Made by a program: the position numbers and the translations under genes
The notes under the pieces: model-generated
Database searches by the model: none
Told to the model about the DNA's origin: nothing
What the model saw: only the letters and a program-made list of their open reading frames with translations
Shown here: piece after piece, positions 55,100-64,000 of the stretch
Position numbering within the stretch: the stretch's first letter is position 1
Layout: every line of letters starts with the position of its first letter
NCBI GenBank assembly: GCA_018136815.1
Contig: CM030935.1
Location: 5,648,448 to 5,712,447, forward strand
DNA: 64,000 nucleotides
Direction of reading: 5' to 3'
From: Isochrysis galbana
Taxonomy: Eukaryota; Haptophyta; Isochrysidales; Isochrysidaceae

Positions 55100-55500
55100 T
55101 AGCCTATCCCCTATGTTTATGAGAGTGAGTGTGTGTGCCATTACTTGTTCCTAGACAATTAACAATCGCATTGACAAATGCAACTTTGGCAATGACAATG
55201 TAGCTATTTATGGTCTCCGGCTGGGGTTTATGATCTCCGGCTGAGGCTCGTTAGCCACCCCCAGTCGCCTGCCACCACCCCCCACAAGCCTCCTTCCACA
55301 CTTCCGCGCCCTCCGTGCTCCGTGCGTGCGTCGTGCGTCGTGCGTCGATCACCATGCCCGTAGTCACCCCCGAGGAAAGCTCCATGAGCTCCCCACAAGA
55401 ACCGCGTTCCGCGCTAGCTGCCGGCGCGCCCTCGCAGGCAATCTCCAAGAGTGAGATAAGCCTTGCTCTGACACTGTCCCACTCGTAACCTCCACTCCGT
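55100..55500. other. Intergenic, short direct repeat
   Basis: TTTATGGTCTCCGGCTG and TTTATGATCTCCGGCTG lie in tandem at 55206-55244. No gene is seen. Confidence 0.5.
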
Positions 55501-55530
55501 CAACCCTATAGCAAAGAGGATTGCTAGGCG

Positions 55531-56091
55531 TATGTCGAGCACCTACCCGAAGCTTTCACGCACGAAGGTCGCACGATCCATAAAAAAGAATTCTTGCTTG
55601 GATTCCTGGCTTGGGACATGGTAGTTAGCCACGCGAGGCACGTGCTTGGGCAATCGAAAGAGCGTCCCCCCCTAGACACGAAAGCAAACGATGGACACAA
55701 CGGAGGCGTCCCGTCACAAGAGTCGGGAGACGCGCCAAAGAAAGAGATAAGAGTCTCAGAAGAAGAGCGCTACATTAGCAAGCTTAACAACATATGGCAT
55801 ATGGCTCCACGCCGATACCGATTACCTGGGGGAGATATCCGGTACCGGGAGCGTAGCAGACGCAGGAGAGATCCAGTACTAACACACACAAGCCAAATGG
55901 GAGGGAGGATACAAAGGCCCACGATTCATGGAATATCCCTTAGCAGACGAATACGCTGTACAAAAAGGGAAGATCGTCTAGAGCACAAGGGGAAGGGGAG
56001 TTGCCGCAAGGCGGGTGGTGAGGGAAAGGGAAGGGAATGGGCGTGGCCACAGAAGCGAAACCTAGTGCCACGCGCGAGGCGAAATTATTAA
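55531..56091 (+). CDS. Hypothetical ORF, possible transposon fragment
   Basis: A stop near 55527 precedes a frame beginning AYVEHLPEAFTHEGRTIHKK and running to 56091; its first ATG is inside (55618). The first 90 residues look protein-like (EFLLGFLAWDMVVSHARH; EEERYISKLNNIWHM), the last 70 are Arg/Lys-rich. The short frame without an early start fits a fragment of a mobile element, but I recognise no family. Confidence 0.3.
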   Translation, partial: YVEHLPEAFTHEGRTIHKKEFLLGFLAWDMVVSHARHVLGQSKERPPLDTKANDGHNGGVPSQESGDAPKKEIRVSEEERYISKLNNIWHMAPRRYRLPGGDIRYRERSRRRRDPVLTHTSQMGGRIQRPTIHGISLSRRIRCTKREDRLEHKGKGSCRKAGGEGKGREWAWPQKRNLVPRARRNY

Positions 56092-56452
56092 AAGAATTTT
56101 TTTCATTGTAGTAGTACATGTTTTGAAGAGACTCTTTGTTCTTTCATTCTTGGGTGGAAAAGAACTGAAAACATAGCGGAAAACATGGAAAATGTCGCGG
56201 GAAACCGGTGATGACAAAGCCAACCCCTCATACTACCAAAGAAATCCGCTCCCCCACCAAAATCACTAGGCCCTCTCTCCGTCAACTAATGAGGACGATC
56301 GAGTTGGGGCGTAAGTCCACGTCGGTGAGATCGCACCCTTCGTGACTAGCTAGCATCAATGAGAGAGTGCTGGTCCAAATGCTCCATACCGCAAAAAGTG
56401 CGTGACGAGGTGCCATGACGCGCATTTTGTTTGATGTCGCATCTCGAGCTGT

Positions 56453-57319
56453 TCACAAAGCCAAGTGCGGCGTGAAACAGAAGCGCGGATTGAGAAGCAG
56501 GGCGTTGTCTGCTGCGTTGTTCTTCGCCATGTTGGGAATGAGTGTGAAGCCAAGGCCAGACAGAGCTTGCAACGCGTGTTTCTTAGCGGTGGTACCGTTG
56601 GGATGGGTGCGGCTGTGGAACTCAACGAGAAGCTGGCACGCCGGCAGCCGCCTCGCCGCCGGACGCTCGCGTCTCTCGTGGAGCAGCGCCTCGAACAGGT
56701 CAAACTCGCTCCCCTCGATATCAATCTTGAGCACATCTAGTATGGTGTGGTTCAGCATGCGCATGCAGCTGCGGATTGTCTTGGCCTCGGCCTCATGCAC
56801 CTTGATGGGCGTACTAGCAGCCTCGTTGAGGCCCTGCGCGTTCGGCGAGTAGGACGCGGCACCTTGCGCCTTGGGCGGGTAGAGGCGAAGTCGCCTGTTG
56901 CTGGCTGCGAGGAGGTATGGATGATGGTGGAAGTGTGGAATTGGCCCTCGTTGCTGCAGCCAGCGGTTGGAGACAGGCGTATTATCGAATCCGTGGACTT
57001 CTAGGCCGAATCGTCCGATGAGCGCCTCGTCCCACGAGACGTCAGTCCCCAGCCCAAACGAGTAGATAATCGAGGAGGAGTGCAACAGGGAGGGCACCAT
57101 TGCCCACCCGCCGTATGCGGAGCCAATGTATTCGACATGTGTGCGAGCGTAGCCCAGCAGCCGCTGGGAGCGATCAGAGCGGAGCCCTCCCCGCAGTGTT
57201 GTGGCGCGCGTGCCCTGCCGGTTCGCAGCTGCCTTGACGTGCGCGCCTTGCCCGCTCGAATCCCCCGCAGGCGAGCGCCACCGCCAGTGAAATGGCAGAT
57301 GGTGTCGCGGCTCCGACAT
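56453..57319 (-). CDS. METTL24/FkbM-type methyltransferase
   Basis: 288 residues in one exon as read; the start is uncertain because a long G run lies just upstream. The core matches the METTL24-like branch of FkbM-type SAM-dependent methyltransferases. YGGWAMVPSLL leads into IIYSFGLGTDVSWDEALIGR (SAM-binding strand and glycine loop), then VHGFDNTP (acidic residue after strand 2) and VLKIDIEGSEFDLFEALL (strand 4 with the family's D-I-E-G-S-E motif), then LLVEFHSR. The substrate is unknown; relatives modify secreted or lipid/sugar targets. The N-terminal 60 residues are Arg-rich and poorly conserved in appearance, so the true start may be further in or in an upstream exon. Confidence 0.75.
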   Translation of the reverse strand: MSEPRHHLPFHWRWRSPAGDSSGQGAHVKAAANRQGTRATTLRGGLRSDRSQRLLGYARTHVEYIGSAYGGWAMVPSLLHSSSIIYSFGLGTDVSWDEALIGRFGLEVHGFDNTPVSNRWLQQRGPIPHFHHHPYLLAASNRRLRLYPPKAQGAASYSPNAQGLNEAASTPIKVHEAEAKTIRSCMRMLNHTILDVLKIDIEGSEFDLFEALLHERRERPAARRLPACQLLVEFHSRTHPNGTTAKKHALQALSGLGFTLIPNMAKNNAADNALLLNPRFCFTPHLAL

Positions 57320-57360
57320 CCTTCAACCTTTGGTTCGAAAGGATTTCTTGGCGGGCGTCA

Positions 57361-57383
57361 CCGGGGGGGGGGGGGGGGGGGGG
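57361..57383. repeat. Poly-G homopolymer, about 22 bases
   Basis: A nearly uninterrupted G run just upstream of the methyltransferase start on the opposite strand; it could fold as a G-quadruplex and is prone to sequencing error. Confidence 0.9.
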
Positions 57384-57559
57384 TGCGGGGGCGAGAGAAA
57401 GGTGCGTAGATCTCGCGGGGCGGCCGGCCGCAGAGAGAAGGGGGCGGCCAGTGTGGGGCGTCCTGCCTCTGTGGCCTCTTCTCCCCCCACGCGGCCCGCG
57501 CCCGATGGTCGTTCCTTGCCTACTTCCCCCCCATCTTCATACTATTGTAGAGTACCCTC

Positions 57560-58059
57560 GCTGGGAAAGATCTACAACTCCCCTCCACACCATCACCATC
57601 ACGCACCAACCACAACCAACGGTCAACGGTTCCATTTTTATGAGCCTAGAAGTGAAAGGAGTGTTGGACCGTTGACCGTCCTACACGTTGGCACCAACGT
57701 TTCCATTTTTACACCCATAGAAGCTAAAGAATAGTGTTTGACCGCCCACAACGCGGCGTCCATACACACGCCGCAAATCGCAGAAGCCTCAACAGGCCCG
57801 TCTCACCCCCACCCCCCTCCCAACTCCCAACGCCCAACGCTAGGCCCAAGGTAATGCACGTGGGCCGACCCTCGAAACCGAAGAACAAGGAATGAGGGGC
57901 GGGCGGGAAGGAGGGTGTGGGTGTGGGGGAGGCAAGGGCGATGGCAGAGGGGTCTCGGAAGAACGAGTGTAGACAGTAGCTTAGCGGACTTTTTCAAGAA
58001 TCAAGAATCAAGAATCAAGATTGACGATTGTCTTTTTTGTGTGTTTGACCGCCCTACAC
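57560..58059. repeat. Dispersed-repeat mosaic around GTTTGACCGCCC motif
   Basis: Two imperfect copies of a 65-bp phrase (GTTCCATTTTTATGAGCCTA / GTTTCCATTTTTACACCCAT, each ending near GTTTGACC or GTTGACC) lie at 57628-57680 and 57700-57750. A partial third copy of the 27684/36757 repeat is at 57848-57950. AATCAAG is repeated four times at 57996-58021. No gene is seen. Confidence 0.6.
58052..58059. repeat. MITE target duplication CCCTACAC (left)
   Basis: Identical to 58271-58278. Confidence 0.85.
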
Positions 58060-58270
58060 CCTAGATGGGGAATACGGTGTTGGGTGCTGGGGCCTGCAAA
58101 TATAGCCAAATACATATGTATTTGGCCTGAGGCCAAATGTATTTCAAATACATTCGAGGCCTACAACCCAGGACGTGTTTCAAATACAGCCACATACATA
58201 TGATGTATGACATATGTACTTGGCCTAATACTAATACGGTGAATACGTAAATACGTATTTCCCATCTAGG
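58060..58270. mobile_element. MITE, 211 bp, 8-bp target duplication
   Basis: The ends CCTAGATGGGGAATACG and CGTATTTCCCATCTAGG are inverted repeats with one mismatch. The interior is AT-rich and full of short palindromes (ATACATATGTAT, GGCCTGAGGCC, TACGTAAATACGTA), with no ORF. CCCTACAC flanks both sides. A related empty site, with TCCTACAC and the same downstream GTTGGCAC, lies at 57671-57694. An 8-bp duplication is typical of hAT-type elements; the superfamily is inferred from that alone. Confidence 0.85.
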
Positions 58271-58278
58271 CCCTACAC
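58271..58278. repeat. MITE target duplication CCCTACAC (right)
   Basis: Identical to 58052-58059. Confidence 0.85.
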
Positions 58279-58571
58279 GTTGGCACGTTGGCACGTTCCC
58301 GTTGGCACCACCCCGCCAGTCCCCGCTTTCACCCACAAGTCATCCTCTTCGGACATTTGAGAATGGAAACCGTGAAATGGTTGCAGCACACGAGCACAAA
58401 AGCACTTCCACCCCACGCGACTACTATCCGATGCCGGTCTACAAGAAAAGGTCCCACCCACAAATAGTATTGTAAAGGAGAGAGCTTCCGGCGGCGGCTA
58501 GTCGGTTGGCGGGAATTGGGGGGGGGGGGGGGAGGGGGAGGGGTGCGTCGGCTCTCTGTTGCCTCTGACCG

Positions 58572-61500
58572 ATGGGGTGGGTCTTCGTCTCAAGCGCCTC
58601 GGGCGTGGTGGTGGACGTGCTTGAAGGGAGGCGGGTGGGACGGAGCCACGTCGGCGCGAGCGCCGCCCTCAACGTCTCCAGAGAGCAGCTGGCTGTCCTC
58701 TCAGTCGAGAGAGGTTGGATTAGTGTCGAGAGCTGCGGACGCAACCCGACGCTCGTGCGCAAGGCAGGTGGGAATCAGTGGATGGCGCTGCGCAAAGGCG
58801 CGAGGATGCAGTTGGAGGAGGGAGATCAGATCGCCCTTGGTACGTCCACAGCCTGCCACGCGTTGTTGCCGCACACGGCCGCCGATCACGGGAGGCCTCA
58901 CGCTCCAGCCCTGCTGCTGTATGTACCTCTCGCAGATGGTTCTGGGCTACAGGAAGAGAGCGTCTTTGCCCTTCACGAGTCAGGCAGACCACTCGTACAG
59001 GACAGCACCGAAACAAGGGGTGGCGTCGTCGGAGTGGTGAGAAACATTGAGTGCGTGATGCACGATGAGAATGTGGCGGCTGCAACCGCTGAGGCCAAAC
59101 ACTCGCCTAGCAGCAAGCGGTGCAAGATCCTCAGCGATCTGCACGCTGGGGCACGTGGAGACGATGCTGTGGATAGACACGCGACGGGCCTCAAAGATCA
59201 GCCTGTCGATGCCGCGTCCTCGGGCGCACCTCTCATCTCACCTTCAAACCGAGGGACGCCGGCTCCTCGACACTTGTCAAGTGATGCAATACGGAACATT
59301 CGGCCTAGGGCAGGGTCGCTAAGCTCAGCGCTGGAAGCCGCTTCTACGGCGGCGGCATCTGCGGCGGCGAAGGCTGTCAGTCGGGCAACTTTGCAAACGG
59401 TGGAGAAGGCAGGAGCGGACGCCCGGAGGTGCACTGAGGCGGATTTTAGGGGTCCCGATATGGGTGGCTTGGCTGAGCCTGCCACGACCAGTGAGGCAGA
59501 TGCCTCGTTGAGGACAATGGATCGCCCAAGGCACGCTGGATTGCCCTTGGTGTCCGCTGACGAGTATTCATCGGCACAAGATGCATGTTCGACCAAAGTT
59601 GTGGTGGGTGTGAGCGAGGAATTGGATAGTGCGCCGGCGAGAAGACCAGGACCAGCCACGACCTCCGCTAGATCCAACGTGCGTCTGTTGCATCTCCCAC
59701 TGTCCATGCCACGGCCAGCCAAATATCCGGAGGGCTTAATGGCCATAACTATTCGCCAGCCCTTTGCTTCTGCCATCATAGAAGGCTTCAAACATGTCGA
59801 GAATCGGGGCTGGGCGCCACAACAGCTTCGTGCGGGTAGCATGTGGATCGCTGTGCATGCGGGTGCAACAGCAGCCGATCCTACAGACTCGCCCGCCACC
59901 GCAGCAGCCCTGAAGGCGCTGCGGAATGCATGGCCCACAATGCGCAATGCCGAGGCGTATCCAATGTCTGCAGTACTGGGCTTCATGCACATTCGAGACT
60001 CGGTCCCAGTGCAAAGGTGCAATGACGCGCAGGTGACTAGGCCCCCTCCCCACCTTACTCGGATTGGCAAGCTATAGTGTGGCGATTTTGCCGTCTGCCC
60101 TCCGCGGCTTGGCAATTATACCGCTTGTATGCGTTGGAGCTGCGTGCTGGACCAACGGCTGCGAGGAGTCGTGCAAAGAACCGGCCTCGAGTAATTTCAA
60201 CATTTCCGCCCTCCTACACTTCCATGCGTCCATTGCATGAGCCTCACTGTGTGACATTGCACGCCCTGTAGGCGTTTGGCCCACAATGTTGGAGAATCGA
60301 CGCTGTCTGCAAGCTCACAACGCCGCTGCGCCACATTCGGGGTGCGCAGGTGCTATGGCCAGCTCCAGGTGCGCTCCAACTTCGGACACGGGTCGACCAT
60401 GGTTTTGGGACACGTCGCGCTTCGCTTCCAATAGCTTTCAAGAGCGCACGAGACACGAACATGACTCCTGCACACCTCTCTCATGCACAGCTGCACTACG
60501 AATTTCTCCACGTGAGCTTGACGAGGCCCTCGCGACGGGGCCAGTGGGCCCTGCTGCTTGTAGCGGCATTCCGAAACGAGTTGATCATACTAAGCAGAGC
60601 ATTGTCATTACCAACGATACTTCAGTACAAGACTTCGTCGACCCTAACGTCGCATCGCAATCGCGCGGTTGGCGCACCGTTCAGCGTCCCATCGCCGACG
60701 GGTTTGACGTTCCACTGAGCGACGGACAAGGCGGGTGGCTCCATGATGGGACGGCTCGGAACGGGACTGCTTCGATTGGGGGACGTATAATCACGACAAC
60801 GAACAAGTTGGTGGCTGCCACGGCGAACGCAGCAAACGGTGCAGCGGCAAGTGGGCAGCGCAAAGGTGGACGGGCATTTCGCCAACCCAAGCTCAGCTTT
60901 GGCAGCTCTGGATTGATGCCCCCGCCCTTGCCTCCACGAAGCGCATCTCTGCAGGTGGAGGCTGCTGCAGGATGCGGCCAACCCTGTAACACCGATTTGT
61001 GTCTCGATGCAGCTTGTGGGGGTACATGCGATGATACAACGCAAATGCTTTATCACGGGCCGCTCACGAGCGCCCCAAGTGCACCATCAGCCTGCGCGCA
61101 CCATACCTTCTCGAACCCGTGCATAAGCAACACCGCACAAGAAGTATACCCCACCACACACTTGCAGCCTCCTGCTCATCTTGATGAAGCCGGCCCAGAC
61201 GTGGACTCACAGCAGATTGAGATTGTGTTGGAAGTGAAAGAGGGCGGCCTTCTCGATAGCATTGCCGACAACGAGGCCATTTGCATGGTCGCTGCCTCGA
61301 GCCTTTTCAGGGCAAACAGTGCTAGCCCACTTCAGGATTGTTCAAATGAAGCGGATGATGATCTCCTCTTCTTGGTGGAGTCCATTTTTGGTGGTTTGGA
61401 ACACCTGCGCGGCTTGGTGCACAACCCTCAGCTTGGGGAGTGTCTTTGCATACGTCGACGACAAAGGCACGTTTACTATCTCATTGCCAAAGAGTCGCCA

Positions 61501-61857
61501 AGACATCAAGTTGACGTCCGAGCCCTCGAAGTGGCGATAAGTGCCATGTTGGAACATATGCGAGCCTACAATGCGGGGTTGCAAGAGCGCTTCTCAGTAT
61601 CCACGACACTGCACACTCTATGTGGCGGTGCTATTAGCGCAAGGATCCATGCACCACATAGTACTGCAAATGCACCTTGCGACGCGCTTAGCAACTGGGA
61701 GACTACATCCGGTTGGTTCGGCCGCTGGACTTCTCATGTGCGTCCGGCCGTGGAGAGAGCATTCGGCCGATGCAGACGAACTGCACAACAGCAAAGACAC
61801 TTGAAATTGTCCCAGAAGAAAACGCGAATTGCAGTGTGCTTATACAAAGGTCCGTAG
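58572..61857 (+). CDS. FHA-like, ASCH and macro-like domain protein
   Basis: Exons 58572-60032, 60272-60511, 60598-61857; both introns phase 0; 986 residues. The second intron has a TACTAAG branch-like sequence next to its acceptor. Residues 10-95 resemble an FHA domain (EGRRVGRSH, NVSREQLAVLS, then a CGRNPTLV turn), a phosphothreonine-binding fold. A Ser/Ala-rich linker follows. Residues 388-520 are a clear ASCH domain: AITIRQPFASAII, GFKHVENRGW, GSMWIAVHAG, AVLGFMHI and, across the first splice, AFGPQCWRID with HIRGAQVLW; ASCH folds bind RNA or modified nucleosides. RQPKLSFGSSG near residue 670 loosely recalls a PCNA-interaction motif. Residues 773-910 resemble a macro domain of the OARD1 type (FGGLEHLRGL, HVYYLIAKES, ALEVAISAMLEHMRAYN), but the catalytic glycine loop looks degenerate. 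A role in nucleic-acid damage or modification signalling is inferred. Confidence 0.72.
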
Positions 61858-62259
61858 GACTACTATAGGAGTACTTCCAGTCAAGTTGTTATTTTCCTCT
61901 TAGATGGCCTCAAGTCGGAGGGATAACAGGCTTCCCTGAAGGCGCCTCAGGCCAAGGTCCTTCCCACCTATATGGAGCACGAGGTCTAAGGACCAGTTGG
62001 AGGAGCGCGTGGGCTGCCCCTCTTTGAGTCCCTTTTTGAGTTGCCAAGGAGCGGACGGCACGTAATACAAACAGGATAGCCCATGGCCCTTGGCTGTCCT
62101 CAATTCTGCCAGCCAAGCTGAAGCCGCGGATCCGGGCGTTCACCCGAATCGCCACCACCCACGGTGGTGGCAGTGGCAGTGGTGGCTAGCCCCACGAGAT
62201 ATCTTGGGACCGGAGAATGTTTTGAACGAATCTTCCTGCCGTCGGCCGAGGAGAGGCGG

Positions 62260-62260
<1 letters not shown>
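61858..62260. other. 3' flank of FHA-ASCH gene, no gene seen
   Basis: Mixed sequence with short frames only. Confidence 0.5.

Positions 62261-62263
<3 letters not shown>

Positions 62264-62332
<69 letters not shown>
62264..62332. repeat. (GA)n microsatellite
   Basis: About 34 uninterrupted GA units. Confidence 0.95.
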
Positions 62333-62335
<3 letters not shown>

Positions 62336-62404
62336 TCGCAGAGCGACTGCAGAACGAGAAGTCGAAGTCGTGTCAGTTTATTACCTTAAACGAGCCAACA
62401 ATTA

Positions 62405-62614
62405 TAGTAACAACAAAAACAAAATTCGAATCACAAACTTCGAGACCAAAATCTGCAAACCTGGACTTGAGACCATGGGGAATCTGAATCTGTGTGTCTT
62501 GTGCGTCAGTGGCAGCACGGGGAACTGTTCAATTGTAATTGTGAGCGCGTACCTTACACGAATATTCATGCCTAGAGCCTTCAGCAGACAGCAGATGGGC
62601 AGGAAAACAACATG
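62405..62614 (-). repeat. Inverted copy of the 2219-2420 repeat
   Basis: See 2219-2420. This copy is not followed by the gag-like ORF; it lies between a GA microsatellite and unassigned DNA. Confidence 0.85.
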
Positions 62615-63012
62615 ACGACGCAGGAAGGTTACAGGTTTGGATGCCGCCGACTTAGGCGAAGAATTGATGCTGGCCTATGTCTTTCACGCTTGAGCACATT
62701 TCAGCCTCGAAGGTAAGCTTGTACCTTTCTCGGGAATGGCAACGATTGGCGGGAGAATCAGGGTTTCGCGATTTCGCCTTTGGCGATGGGGGAGCGTCAG
62801 AGTTTTATTGTTGTGTTAGTATAACCTTAGTGCTGCGGGACCGTAGCCCTTCGACGGCAACGGAGCCCCTCCCCCGCGATGGGGGTGTGCGCGGTTGGCG
62901 CATGGCTCGTCCGGTGTATGTGGCTAGGGATGCTAGCTAACAAGATGTCCTACGACGCTATAAGTTCTAACGATTATACTGCCCCAACAAGAAGAATATC
63001 TAACGTAGGGTT
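62615..63012. other. Upstream region of the YchJ-like gene, no gene seen
   Basis: A short open frame at 62677-62940 has no recognisable content; the stretch may hold the promoter or 5' UTR. Confidence 0.4.
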
Positions 63013-63696
63013 ATGGGCCTGCCCCCCCGCGCGATGGCGCGAGCCCTTGCCCCTCTTCTCTTCCTCTCTCTCCCTCTCGCATCTGGGATGGCCCGCTCGG
63101 CGGGGCACTCGCGTCCCTCCTCATCGGGCGGCGGCTTTGGCCGTCCTTCGCCCTTGCGAAAGGGGTCGAAAGCGCCCTCCACCACAGAGAGCCTGGACTC
63201 TCTTGTCTCGCGTTGGCCAAACCGTCTGCCGGAGGACCCCTCTCTCTCCCCTTGCCTCTGTGGCTCTGGCAGGACGTACTCAAAATGCTGCCGGAATTTT
63301 CATGAGGGTCTTGACTCGCCGTCCACGCCCGACGCCCTCCTGCGCTCGCGGTACTCCGCGTTCGCCTACAGGCTACCAGCATTCATCATCAGGACAACCC
63401 ACCCGATAAATAGGGACTGGTGCGAGGATCAGTTGAGTTGGGCACGTCGGCTAAACCGGGAGAGCATGTTTGACTCGTTCGAATTTATTGCTCTAGAGCC
63501 ATCGGAAGAGGAGCGCGGGAAGGGCGAGGATGAGGCGTTCATCACCTTTATCGTGCGGATGCGCAACAAGGAAACAGGTGGAGAGGTAGCCTTCCGCGAA
63601 AGGAGCCGCTTCATTCGTGCCGAAGGCCTATGGTTGTACGCGAGCGGCGAGGTGGGCATAGAGAGTGAGCTGGGACTGAACGAGCTCAATGTGTGA
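63013..63696 (+). CDS. YchJ-like (UPF0225) protein with SEC-C motif
   Basis: 227 residues, single exon; a second ATG at 63034 is equally possible. A hydrophobic N-terminus (ALAPLLFLSLPLASG) is followed by a Ser/Arg/Gly-rich stretch, which looks like a bipartite plastid-targeting presequence or a secretory signal. From residue 78, CLCGSGRTYSKCCRNFH is a SEC-C zinc-binding motif with the first Cys-x-Cys kept. TPDALLRSRYSAFAYRLPAF and IIRTTHP follow, then the NTF2-like half ending VAFRERSRFIRAEGLWLYASG, the YchJ signature. Bacterial YchJ has no established role; SEC-C motifs bind zinc and often SecB or ribosomal partners. A plastid location is inferred from the presequence only. Confidence 0.85.
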   Translation: MGLPPRAMARALAPLLFLSLPLASGMARSAGHSRPSSSGGGFGRPSPLRKGSKAPSTTESLDSLVSRWPNRLPEDPSLSPCLCGSGRTYSKCCRNFHEGLDSPSTPDALLRSRYSAFAYRLPAFIIRTTHPINRDWCEDQLSWARRLNRESMFDSFEFIALEPSEEERGKGEDEAFITFIVRMRNKETGGEVAFRERSRFIRAEGLWLYASGEVGIESELGLNELNV

Positions 63697-64000
63697 GGGC
63701 CGTCCAGCAGGAAAAGCTGACTCGGCGTGTATGGCAGTAGGGAGGCGGAGGACGGACATGCTTAGTTGTTTTTGTCGTAGTACTGGTAGTTAATTCGATA
63801 GCTATGTTGGGCGTCTAGACGTCTAGACGTGTCGTGAGCTAAGGAGTTATATTTTGCAATAACTACTCCAGCCACTATGCACCTGATAGGCTACGGATAT
63901 CTTACATGTGCACGACGAGCACTGCCTTCGCTGCAAATGGAAGCTTTGGCAAGAAGCGTTCAATCGTCACCACCCCACATTTAACATGTGGAAAATGTAA
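63697..64000. other. 3' flank, no gene seen
   Basis: GTCTAGAC is repeated at 63811 and 63819 as a short palindromic pair. No ORF is supported to the end of the window. Confidence 0.5.

Noticed and set aside
60077-60271. Possible extra exon in the first intron of the FHA-ASCH gene
   Set aside because: Joining 60032 directly to 60272 restores the ASCH pattern (AFGPQCW), so no insert is needed.

Overview
This is a nuclear window from a GC-rich eukaryote. The evidence is spliceosomal GT-AG introns (mostly about 60-240 nt), large multidomain proteins, a Ty1/copia LTR retrotransposon, long GA/TC and poly-G microsatellites, and a very long Ser-Pro4 cell-wall-type protein. Together with a YchJ-like protein carrying an N-terminal hydrophobic presequence, this suggests a unicellular alga, plausibly one with a secondary plastid such as a haptophyte. 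That assignment is inference; no rRNA, tRNA or organelle gene was found to confirm it.

Layout. 1-2.2 kb is GA/TC low-complexity DNA. 2.2-4.8 kb holds a gag-like ORF bounded by dispersed repeats (a transposon relic). 6.1-12.2 kb (minus) is a seven-exon gene for an ABCG transporter whose secreted N-terminus reads as an ML (NPC2-like) lipid-binding domain, followed by Cys-rich, proline-rich and PSI-like segments, one membrane helix, the nucleotide-binding domain and the membrane domain. 12.2-15.4 kb is low-complexity DNA and dispersed repeats. 15.4-25.3 kb (plus) is a 16-exon gene for a protein of about 2,680 residues with IQ motifs and a C-terminal WW domain. 25.8-28.7 kb is repeat-rich. 29.2-30.6 kb (plus) encodes a membrane EF-hand protein. 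33.5-35.3 kb (minus) is an amino acid/auxin permease-like transporter that shares an upstream region with a small membrane protein gene at 35.5-36.2 kb (plus).

37-46.4 kb is a copia cluster. An intact 1,507-residue gag-pol element (minus) sits inside a composite LTR-internal-LTR-scrambled internal-LTR insertion. That composite lies, with a 5-bp target duplication, inside the reverse transcriptase region of another plus-strand copy. The left flank is a patchwork of short copia pieces in both orientations.

46.7-52.7 kb (minus) encodes a secreted protein with ShK-like Cys modules and several hundred Ser-Pro4 units. 53-56 kb holds retroelement scraps and unassigned ORFs. 56.5-57.3 kb (minus) is a METTL24/FkbM-type methyltransferase. 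58.06-58.27 kb is a clean MITE with an 8-bp target duplication and a related empty site nearby. 58.6-61.9 kb (plus) encodes a protein with FHA-like, ASCH and macro-like regions. 63.0-63.7 kb (plus) encodes the YchJ/SEC-C protein.

The host genes do not form an obvious pathway. The most unusual items are the ML-ABCG fusion, the FHA-ASCH-macro architecture, the scrambled copia patchwork and the MITE.
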